From an uncultured Gemmatimonadota bacterium (GTDB lineage Bacteria > Gemmatimonadota > Gemmatimonadetes > Gemmatimonadales > Gemmatimonadaceae), in NCBI GenBank assembly GCA_903894655.1, contig CAITQY010000701.1, positions 1 to 5,468 of the forward strand: a stretch of 5,468 nt of DNA, written 5' to 3'. The position numbers were made by a program, and so were the translations under genes. The notes under the pieces were generated by a model. That model had not been told where the DNA came from. It saw only the letters and a program-made list of their open reading frames with translations, and did no database searches. Below are positions 1 through 5,468 of this stretch, in pieces. Each line of letters starts with the position of its first letter. The stretch's first letter is position 1.

Positions 1-1226
1 AGGCCTTCGGCGACGCCGACCTGAATTCCCCCGTGATCATCAAGAACGTCGCCGACGGCGCCGAGGGCAGCCTGCATCAGGCCTTCGATGACGTGGTGGT
101 CGTCAATGCGCTCCAGGGTGATGAGATCGAGTCCACGTCCACCTGGGTCGACTGGGAAGACATTTCGGAAGGGCGCCTGCGCGGCGATTGGGCCACCGTC
201 GGCTCATTCTCTGGTCCGCTCGACGCTGTCCTCCGGGCGCGCTATGCGGCACAGAGCGCGTCGGATCGCATCAAGACCGTGCTTGGCGCGACGGCCAATG
301 CCAGCCCGCTGCTCACGCAGGTGACCTGGGTGGATGGCTTTTCCGATCTGTTGATCGGATCCAGTTACTGCGAGGGCCCGCTCACGCAGGGCGGGGCGCG
401 CGAACCCAACACCAAGTTCTTCCCGCAGGCCGTGACGAAGTTCACGGCCGCACTGGCGCTGGTGAACAGCATCCCGGCGGCGGATCAGCTGAAGTGGCGG
501 TCAGTCATCCTCGCATCACGCGCCCGCGCCAATCTGTTCGCGGGGAACTTCGACGCAGCCCTCGCTGACGCCCTCGCGGTGCCGGCCGGCTTCCTCAAAG
601 AGGCGGTCTACGCCGAAGGTGCGGCCAACCAGCAGAGTACCACCGGCAATCAGTTCCATCAGAACCGCAACCGGTCTGGCGGGCTGCGCCGCATGTATCA
701 TGCTCGCGTGCTGGGAAGCTTTACCGCGACTAGCTATACCAACGGGACCTTGGCCGACTGGTTCGACGCCACGAAGCCGGATCCACGCATGGCGGTAACC
801 CGCAAGCTGAACGAAAAAGGGGTCAACAACCGATTCGACTATTACGGCATTGCGAAATATTCGGATCGGGCCGCCAATCAGGTGTTGATCAGCTCGAAGG
901 AGATGGCGCTGATTGCCGCCGAGGTATACATGCGGAAGGGTGACTTTGCCAACATGGCAACGAAGCTCAACGAAAACCGCACGGCGGTAGGGCTCGCGCC
1001 AATCCCGGTACCCGGCACTGCGGCGGCCGCGCAAACGGCACTGCTCAACGAGCGGATGGCGGTGCTCTTCGTCGAAGGGCAGCGCATGTATGACTTGCAT
1101 CGATTCAACCTGGTGCGCGGCACGCTCGGCGGTGACCGGCCGACCATGCTGCCGCTTTCGCGCACCGAGATTCTGGCCAACCCGAGCATGAAAGAGGGAC
1201 AGGCCACCTGTCCGAAGCTCAGCTAA
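1..1226 (+). CDS. SusD/RagB family outer-membrane nutrient-binding protein (5' partial)
   Basis: SusD/RagB proteins are surface lipoproteins that form the lid of a SusC-type TonB-dependent transporter and bind glycans or peptides. The reading frame is open from base 3, and the sequence before the first GTG (position 33) already looks coding (ADLNSP, then VIIKNVADGAEGSL). The gene therefore starts upstream, and its lipoprotein signal is not visible. About 407 residues are seen, most of a typical 450-550-residue family member. An early helical segment with LQGDEIES (about 108-131) matches the family N-terminal region. A TPR-like helix pair lies at about 900-1000 (LIAAEVYMRKGDF, then KLNENRTAVGL). 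The family C-terminal signature lies at 1041-1115 (LLNERMAVLF, then EGQRMYDLHRF). The stop is TAA at 1224-1226, followed by a strong hairpin. A SusC partner is expected just upstream, which I infer rather than see. Family assignment is firm; the ligand is unknown. Confidence 0.88.
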   Translation, partial: AFGDADLNSPVIIKNVADGAEGSLHQAFDDVVVVNALQGDEIESTSTWVDWEDISEGRLRGDWATVGSFSGPLDAVLRARYAAQSASDRIKTVLGATANASPLLTQVTWVDGFSDLLIGSSYCEGPLTQGGAREPNTKFFPQAVTKFTAALALVNSIPAADQLKWRSVILASRARANLFAGNFDAALADALAVPAGFLKEAVYAEGAANQQSTTGNQFHQNRNRSGGLRRMYHARVLGSFTATSYTNGTLADWFDATKPDPRMAVTRKLNEKGVNNRFDYYGIAKYSDRAANQVLISSKEMALIAAEVYMRKGDFANMATKLNENRTAVGLAPIPVPGTAAAAQTALLNERMAVLFVEGQRMYDLHRFNLVRGTLGGDRPTMLPLSRTEILANPSMKEGQATCPKLS

Positions 1227-1246
1227 CCAACGACACAGCAAGTGCG

Positions 1247-1276
1247 ACCGGGAGCGGACATCCGTCCGCTCCCGGT
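1247..1276 (+). terminator. Perfect 13-bp hairpin after the SusD-like gene
   Basis: The left arm (1247-1259, ACCGGGAGCGGAC) and right arm (1264-1276) are exact reverse complements around the 4-base loop ATCC. The stem begins 21 bases after the SusD-like stop codon and is followed by only three T residues (1276-1278). This fits an intrinsic terminator with a weak T-tract. It ends on the base before the TTG start of the next gene, so it may also, or instead, control translation of that gene. The GGAG that could serve as a ribosome-binding site is buried in the left arm. Confidence 0.65.
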
Positions 1277-1963
1277 TTGTCGTCGCGTCGCGACTTTTTC
1301 TGGGTGGCGGGTGTGACCGTCGTCAGCCTTGGGGCGATGCTCACCGGCTGCAGCAGTGACGGGGGCACCAGCCCAACTGCGCCGCTGCCGTCAACCAAGG
1401 GGAGTCTGGATGGGCTGCTGGTCAACGTGCAGGGGACGCCGCAAGGCAACTTCGGCACGCTGATCCTGATGTATCCGAGCGGCCAGCATGTGGGGATGAC
1501 CATCGCCCCCGACGCCAACGGAAAGTTTCGCTTTGCGGATCTTCCTGCGGGTGAATATCAGCTCCGCTTCCAAGCATCTGGCCAGGCGATCGTCCCGGAA
1601 CCCTATCAACACCCGATCAAGTTCACGATCGACGCCGGCAAAACCACGCAGCTCACCGTGCGGATTCAGCGGGGATCGTTCGCGCAGAATCAGGTCGAGA
1701 TCTACTGCGGAGACGATTTCTTCCAGGCCCAGCCCGACGGCACGGAGAACGGTGAGACGATCGTGCCGGTCGGCACCGTCGTCTGTTGGTACAACGTGGG
1801 CCGCAAGGTGCACACGGTGACCGGCGGCCCATGGGACGACTCCGGCGACCTGCAGCGAACGCAGTCTTATATCTGGGTGGCCACCGTCCCCGGTGTGCAC
1901 GCCTATCGATGCACGTACAACCAGCCGGGGATGCGCGCCACGCTTCGCGTGGTCAGTCGCTGA
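1277..1963 (+). CDS. Tat-exported lipoprotein: carboxypeptidase-regulatory-like domain plus plastocyanin-like cupredoxin domain
   Basis: Predicted envelope lipoprotein of 228 residues; biological role unknown. The start is TTG at 1277, chosen because it alone preserves the N-terminal export signal: SRRDFF twin-arginine motif (residues 3-8), hydrophobic stretch (9-22) and lipobox LTGC with Cys25. No in-frame ATG or GTG lies between the upstream gene and this codon. After a Ser/Pro/Thr-rich linker (26-41), residues about 42-132 form a CarboxypepD_reg/CNA-B-like beta-sandwich, with the hallmark GKFRFADLPAGEYQL (82-96). Residues about 138-228 form a cupredoxin: VPVGTVVCWYN (163-173), KVHTVTGG (177-184) and YRCTYNQPGM (210-219). 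Expected type-1 copper ligands would be His179, Cys212, a His at 215 and Met219, but residue 215 is Asn (AAC). Cys144 and Cys170 could form a disulfide. It could be an electron-transfer protein, a copper binder or a degenerate copy. No standard Shine-Dalgarno sequence is available outside the preceding hairpin. Confidence 0.8.
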   Translation: MSSRRDFFWVAGVTVVSLGAMLTGCSSDGGTSPTAPLPSTKGSLDGLLVNVQGTPQGNFGTLILMYPSGQHVGMTIAPDANGKFRFADLPAGEYQLRFQASGQAIVPEPYQHPIKFTIDAGKTTQLTVRIQRGSFAQNQVEIYCGDDFFQAQPDGTENGETIVPVGTVVCWYNVGRKVHTVTGGPWDDSGDLQRTQSYIWVATVPGVHAYRCTYNQPGMRATLRVVSR

Positions 1964-1987
1964 ACCTGGTCCTTCTTTCCCGCACGC

Positions 1988-1997
1988 GGAGTTAGGG
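1988..1997 (+). promoter_or_regulatory. Ribosome-binding site of the S9 peptidase gene
   Basis: GGAG at 1988-1991 lies 8 bases before the ATG at 2000, with AGGG at 1994-1997 also purine-rich. This supports the ATG at 2000, which also opens a good signal peptide. The gap from the preceding stop codon is only 36 bases with no hairpin, so this gene and the cupredoxin gene are probably co-transcribed. Confidence 0.55.
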
Positions 1998-1999
1998 AC

Positions 2000-4429
2000 A
2001 TGAATGCCCGTCAATGGCAACTGGTAACCGCCGTCGGCCTCTCGGTGCTCACACTGCCGCTCGCCGCCGATGCGCAGGTCAGCTATGCGCGCGCCGAGCA
2101 GCTGCTCAGCTGGAACACCGATCGGTTGGTGAGTGGTGACGTCGTGCAGCCAGAATGGCTGAAGGATGGCAATCGCTTCTGGTACCGGAACAAGCTGGCC
2201 GACGGATCGGAGTTCGTCCTCGTCGATCCCGTGACGAACAGCCGGCGCGCGTTATTCGATCATGTCCGTCTCGCGCGGGCGATGACACTGGCCAGCGACA
2301 CGGCCTTCGATGCCAAGAAGTTGCCGTTCCAAACGTTTCGCTTCGGCCGCGATGCCACCGACGAAAACGAGATCGAGTTCACGGCCGTGCGGAAGCGATT
2401 CGTCTGCAACATCACCACGTACGCCTGTGCCGTCGGCGATACCCTCCCCAGTGATGTGCCCTACGTCGCCTCACCGGACAAGAAGCTCGAAGCGTTCGTG
2501 CACCGGAACAACCTGTGGGTGCGGAGCCGGGAGACCAAAAAGGATTCCGTGCAGCTGACTACCGATGGCGTCGACTACAACGCCTATGGCATCACGATGC
2601 CGCGGCCGAGCCAGCTGCAGCGTCCGATGCCGGTACGGCCGACGCTGCGGTGGTCGCCGGACAGTCGCCGCATCGCGGTGCTCCGTCAGGACGAGCGGTA
2701 CGTCGAGCAGATGCACTACATCTCGTACACCTTCCAGCGTCCGCGCCACTATACGCAGCCCTATGCGCTGCCGGGTGACACGGCGGTCCCGTATCCCCGC
2801 GTGCATGTCATCGAGGTGGCGAGCAAGGCCAACGTGGAGGTCAAACTCCCCGTCCGCCCCGGCATGCTCTCCCTAGGCGGCTCGGTGCGCGACTCGGCGT
2901 GGGCGGACAATTCCCAGAAGCTGCATCTCTCTTGGCTGATGCGCGGCTCCAAGGCAGTCTATCTGGCGGAGATCGACGCGGCCACGGGCACGTCACGCAT
3001 CGTGGCGCGTGACACCGGCAAGACCTACGTGGAGATCGCGAACCCGCAGGATCCGGCGTCGTTCTACGTCACGAAGGATCTCAAGGATGCCTTTTGGTGG
3101 TCGGAGCGTGACGGGTGGGGACACCTGTATCGCTTCGACGGAGCGGGCGTTACCAACATCACCGCCGACCCCAAGAAAATGAGTCTGGCGCCGGAGCCCA
3201 AGGCGCAGATAACCAGCGGTGCATGGCAGGTCGGGCAGATTTCGTACGTCGATGAAGTGCTGCGTCAGGTCTATTTCACGGGGCGCGGGCGCGACGGCTT
3301 CCTGTACTACCCCAAGCTCTACCGGGTGAACTATGACGGCACGGGGCTCACGCTCCTGACGCCGGAGGATGGCCATCACCTCATCACGTTCAGCCCGAGC
3401 GGGAAGTACTTCGTTGACAGCTATTCGCGTGTGGAGAGCCCGCCGGTCACCGTCCTTCGTAGCAGTGCCACTGGCGCTGTCATCCGGAAGCTGGAAGAGG
3501 CGGATGTCTCACGGCTGAAAGCGGTGGGGTGGCACGCGGCACAGGTCTTCAGCGTGAAAGCCCGTGACGGCATCACGGACATCTACGGTGTGATCTACCT
3601 GCCCCCCAACCTCGACAGCACGAAGAAGTATCCGATCATCTCCCACATCTACCCGGGGCCGCAGGTGGGCTCGGTGGGCAGCTGGAGCTTCAAAAACGGC
3701 GGCGAGCCGTTTTCCCTCGCCGCGCTCGGTTTCGTGGTGATTCAGCTGGATCACCTCGGCACGCCGCTGCGGTCCAAGGTCTTCCACGACAACTACTACG
3801 GATTCTTCGGCGACAACGGCTTACCCGACCATGTGGCGGCCATCAAGCAGCTCGGCGCCAAGCATGGATTCATCGATACCGACCGCGTGGGCATCTTCGG
3901 GCATTCCGGCGGCGGCTTCGCCTCCACGGATGCCATGCTGCGCTATCCCGACTTCTTCAAGGTGGCAGTCAGCGGTGCGGGGAATCACGACAACCGCAGC
4001 TACAACATCTACTGGGCCGAGAAGTACCAGGGACTGATGGAGAAGGACACGACGCGCAAGACGGACAACTTCGAGTCATCGGCCAACAAGATGATGGCGA
4101 AGAATCTGCGCGGGAAACTCATGCTCATGCACGGCGACATGGACGACAACGTGCATCCGGCGATGACGGTCCAGTTGATCGACGAACTGATCAAGGCGAA
4201 CAAATCGTTCGACATGGTCTGGGCGCCGAATCGCAACCATGGGTTGAACGAGCCGTATTTCATTCGCGTCCGGTGGGACTACTTCGTCCAGCATCTGCTC
4301 GGCGCTACTCCGCCGGTGAATTACGAGATCAAGCAGCCGGTGGATGGCGGGGTGCGCCCCTTCTTGCCCGGCTGGGAGTCCCCCGACGAGGGCTTCCCCT
4401 ATTGGCGGGCGTTTCAGCCCTCCTGGTGA
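2000..4429 (+). CDS. Secreted S9 family (prolyl oligopeptidase / DPP IV-like) serine peptidase
   Basis: A serine peptidase of the S9 family, which cleaves small peptides, often after proline; probably periplasmic. The 809-residue length is typical of DPP IV-like members. Residues 1-25 form a Sec signal peptide, with likely cleavage after ADA (25/26). Residues about 45-500 are the beta-propeller (DPP IV N-terminal domain), with blade-like repeats such as LRWSPDSRRIAVL (216-228) and ITFSPSGKYFV (462-472). Residues about 515-770 are the alpha/beta-hydrolase domain. The nucleophile is Ser636 in GHSGGG, the acid Asp715 in HGDMDDNVHP, and the base His747 in NRNHGL. Tyr551 in YPGPQ is the probable oxyanion-hole Tyr. 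The only two cysteines, Cys136 and Cys143, are close enough for a disulfide loop. I see no DW.YEEE-type Glu motif, so strict dipeptidyl-peptidase activity is uncertain. About 40 residues extend beyond the catalytic domain. Substrate unknown; family firm. Confidence 0.93.
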   Translation: MNARQWQLVTAVGLSVLTLPLAADAQVSYARAEQLLSWNTDRLVSGDVVQPEWLKDGNRFWYRNKLADGSEFVLVDPVTNSRRALFDHVRLARAMTLASDTAFDAKKLPFQTFRFGRDATDENEIEFTAVRKRFVCNITTYACAVGDTLPSDVPYVASPDKKLEAFVHRNNLWVRSRETKKDSVQLTTDGVDYNAYGITMPRPSQLQRPMPVRPTLRWSPDSRRIAVLRQDERYVEQMHYISYTFQRPRHYTQPYALPGDTAVPYPRVHVIEVASKANVEVKLPVRPGMLSLGGSVRDSAWADNSQKLHLSWLMRGSKAVYLAEIDAATGTSRIVARDTGKTYVEIANPQDPASFYVTKDLKDAFWWSERDGWGHLYRFDGAGVTNITADPKKMSLAPEPKAQITSGAWQVGQISYVDEVLRQVYFTGRGRDGFLYYPKLYRVNYDGTGLTLLTPEDGHHLITFSPSGKYFVDSYSRVESPPVTVLRSSATGAVIRKLEEADVSRLKAVGWHAAQVFSVKARDGITDIYGVIYLPPNLDSTKKYPIISHIYPGPQVGSVGSWSFKNGGEPFSLAALGFVVIQLDHLGTPLRSKVFHDNYYGFFGDNGLPDHVAAIKQLGAKHGFIDTDRVGIFGHSGGGFASTDAMLRYPDFFKVAVSGAGNHDNRSYNIYWAEKYQGLMEKDTTRKTDNFESSANKMMAKNLRGKLMLMHGDMDDNVHPAMTVQLIDELIKANKSFDMVWAPNRNHGLNEPYFIRVRWDYFVQHLLGATPPVNYEIKQPVDGGVRPFLPGWESPDEGFPYWRAFQPSW

Positions 4430-4463
4430 CCGCGTGGTGACGGTGCGGTGACGGTGCGGTGAT
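4425..4463 (+). repeat. 11-bp tandem repeat spanning the S9 peptidase stop codon
   Basis: The unit GGTGACGGTGC occurs exactly at 4436-4446 and 4447-4457. It is preceded by a diverged copy (4425-4435, GGTGACCGCGT) that contains the stop codon and followed by a partial copy from 4458. Each copy carries TGA (4427, 4438, 4449, 4460). Because 11 is not a multiple of 3, the TGAs together close all three forward frames. This is seen directly; any function is inference, and slippage during replication is the simplest origin. Confidence 0.75.
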
Positions 4464-4471
4464 GAAGGGTT

Positions 4472-4506
4472 CGGGGCACGGTGGCCGATATCGGCACCGT
4501 GCCCCG
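4472..4506 (+). terminator. Strong hairpin downstream of the S9 peptidase gene
   Basis: The arms 4472-4483 (CGGGGCACGGTG) and 4495-4506 are exact reverse complements, giving 12 pairs. Above a single bulged G (4484) the stem continues with CCG/CGG and an ATAT loop (4488-4491). It starts 42 bases after the S9 peptidase stop. The T-tract is poor (GTTGC), as at the hairpin after the SusD-like gene. A transcription terminator is the likeliest role and would separate the S9 gene from the M24 gene. Confidence 0.7.
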
Positions 4507-4523
4507 TTGCGCCGCTGTTGCTA

Positions 4524-4552
4524 TTGACGCCACACACGCCGCGCACTCCATT
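4524..4552 (+). promoter_or_regulatory. Possible sigma-70-type promoter for the M24 peptidase gene
   Basis: TTGACG (4524-4529) matches five of six -35 consensus bases. With a 17-base spacer, the hexamer TCCATT (4547-4552) falls at the -10 position but matches only three of six bases. It lies just after a terminator-like hairpin, where a promoter is expected. Transcription would begin at about the ATG at 4558, which fits the lack of any Shine-Dalgarno sequence before that gene. The weak -10 keeps this tentative. Confidence 0.25.
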
Positions 4553-4557
4553 CCGGC

Positions 4558-5468
4558 ATGACTGCATCACGCCGAGACTTCGTTCGTCGGATGGGGCTGG
4601 GACTGGCCGCCTCCGCTACTGCCGCCGAGGCGCTCAGCGCCCACACGTTCACCAGTGGCCGCGAGGGATCTGAGCGGCTGCTCGTGGAGAACCCCCGGCA
4701 CCCCACCCCAGCGCCGGTGGGAACCGACCGGTTGCCGCTGGCATGGTATCAGGGGCAATCGCGTCGCCTGCGTGAACAGGCACGGGCACGCGGCGTGGAC
4801 GTGATCCTGCTGCAGAGCGACGTGAACCTGGTGTACTTCACCGGCTGCTTCCGCGGCAGCGGCGAGCGCACCACGTGGGCCATGATGCCCACGCGCGAGA
4901 CCGATACCGTGTACTGGTTCTCCCCCGCCATTGACCGTGATCTCATCACGTCGTGGTGGTGCACCGAGAACGAGTACTACTTCTGCTATCCGCACGCCGA
5001 GGGCGGTTTCCCGAATCGCGGGCAGCTGGCGAAGGGCGCGCGGGTGGATCTCTGGGCCTGGGTGCTGGGGCAGCTCGCCGCCAAGGGACTCGGCGACGCC
5101 ACCATCGGCCTCGATCGCGAACTCACACCGTCGGCGCAACGCACCTTCGATCGCATCCTCCCCAACGCCAAGGTCGCCGATGTGAGCGACCTCTGCCTGC
5201 GGATGCAGGTGATCAAGACGCCGGAGGAGATCGCGCTGACGCAGCGCGCGTATCGCTACTTCGATCTCGTGCACTGCTTCGCGCGCGATTTCATTCTGGA
5301 GCACGGCACCCGCACCACCGACTATCAGGTGGGACAGGCGCTGTCGCAGTACGGCATCAACCTCATGATGCGCGACGTGCAGCGCGACGGGCGGCCGCAC
5401 AGCGCGGTAGGCATGGAAGTCACCGGCAACTACGTGCGCACCGGCGTGGCCACGGCGTACCCGCACCC
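4558..5468 (+). CDS. Tat-exported M24 family metallopeptidase (Xaa-Pro aminopeptidase/dipeptidase-like), 3' partial
   Basis: M24 peptidases are dinuclear-metal enzymes, many of which remove an N-terminal residue before proline or split Xaa-Pro dipeptides. The frame is open from the ATG at 4558 to the window end: 303 codons and no stop. The N-terminus is a Tat signal, SRRDF at residues 4-8 followed by a short Ala/Leu-rich stretch (12-28, ending near LSA). No lipobox is present. Residues about 60-215 resemble the creatinase/prolidase N-terminal domain, including QSDVNLVYFTG (86-96). The linker helix entering the catalytic domain has the family's K-x-P-E-E-I pattern (VIKTPEEIALTQ, 218-229). The metal-binding residues would lie beyond the window, so activity cannot be judged. 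No Shine-Dalgarno is visible; no alternative upstream start exists nearby. A hairpin and possible promoter upstream suggest a separate transcript. Creatinase-like non-peptidase members cannot be excluded. Confidence 0.82.
   Translation, partial: MTASRRDFVRRMGLGLAASATAAEALSAHTFTSGREGSERLLVENPRHPTPAPVGTDRLPLAWYQGQSRRLREQARARGVDVILLQSDVNLVYFTGCFRGSGERTTWAMMPTRETDTVYWFSPAIDRDLITSWWCTENEYYFCYPHAEGGFPNRGQLAKGARVDLWAWVLGQLAAKGLGDATIGLDRELTPSAQRTFDRILPNAKVADVSDLCLRMQVIKTPEEIALTQRAYRYFDLVHCFARDFILEHGTRTTDYQVGQALSQYGINLMMRDVQRDGRPHSAVGMEVTGNYVRTGVATAYPH

Noticed and set aside
33..35. GTG at 33 as the true start of the SusD-like protein
   Set aside because: The frame is open to the window edge, the residues before it fit the family, and a start here would lack the lipoprotein signal that SusD proteins carry.
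516..1241. Minus-strand open frame (241 codons) opposite the SusD-like gene
   Set aside because: Composition is shadow-like (Arg/His-rich), no family motif is visible, and the + strand carries clear SusD/RagB signatures over the same bases.
1282..1299. GTCG...CGAC followed by TTTTT considered as a second terminator
   Set aside because: The stem is only 4 bases and the segment encodes the twin-arginine motif (RRDFF), so the T run is explained by Phe codons.
1391..2020. Minus-strand open frame (209 codons) opposite the cupredoxin gene
   Set aside because: It overlaps a coherent two-domain protein on the + strand and would run over the start of the S9 gene; no motif supports it.
4425..4463. 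Short repeats considered as a CRISPR array
   Set aside because: The units are 11 bases and directly abutting, with no spacers.
4485..4494. Palindrome CCGATATCGG considered as a regulator-binding operator
   Set aside because: It forms the top of the larger hairpin (4472-4506), which explains it without invoking a separate operator.
4567..5466. Long minus-strand open frame (299 codons) over the end of the window
   Set aside because: It is antisense to a + strand frame encoding a Tat signal and creatinase/M24 features. Its translation is His/Arg/Ala-rich without recognisable domains, as expected opposite a high-GC gene.

Overview
The window is GC-rich (by eye roughly 60-65%), with strong G/C preference at third codon positions. 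It carries four genes, all on the + strand and closely packed. A SusD/RagB-type outer-membrane protein, a Tat-exported cupredoxin lipoprotein, an S9 prolyl-oligopeptidase-like enzyme and a Tat-exported M24 peptidase together suggest a Bacteroidota- or Gemmatimonadota-type Gram-negative chromosome. The high GC and Tat-lipoprotein style make Gemmatimonadota my first guess. This is inference from gene content and composition; no phylogenetic marker is present.

Layout. (1) 1-1226: the 3' part of a SusD/RagB-like gene whose start lies upstream of the window. (2) 1247-1276: a perfect 13-bp GC-rich hairpin, probably the terminator of the first gene, ending on the base before the next start codon. 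(3) 1277-1963: a Tat lipoprotein with a carboxypeptidase-regulatory-like beta-sandwich followed by a plastocyanin-like cupredoxin domain, in which one expected copper-ligand histidine appears to be asparagine. (4) 2000-4429: an 809-residue secreted S9 peptidase with an intact Ser-Asp-His triad. (5) 4430-4557: an intergenic region with an 11-bp tandem repeat, a second strong hairpin and a possible promoter. (6) 4558 to the window end: a Tat-signal M24 (Xaa-Pro peptidase/creatinase-like) gene, cut off by the end of the window. A long antisense reading frame lies over it, but the + strand frame is clearly the real one.

How they may work together. SusD/RagB proteins are the surface lids of SusC-type TonB-dependent importers, and RagAB-type pairs are known to import oligopeptides. 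Two exported peptidases from families that often act next to proline lie immediately downstream. A plausible reading is a small peptide-acquisition locus: outer-membrane capture and import, then trimming of proline-containing peptides in the periplasm. The cupredoxin is the odd member and may be an electron-transfer, copper-binding or degenerate structural protein. The SusC partner, if present, would lie upstream of position 1.

No RNA genes, CRISPR arrays, insertion sequences or attachment sites were seen. The window does not show an obviously new defence or mobile system. Its most unusual items are the altered copper site and the hairpin abutting a TTG start.
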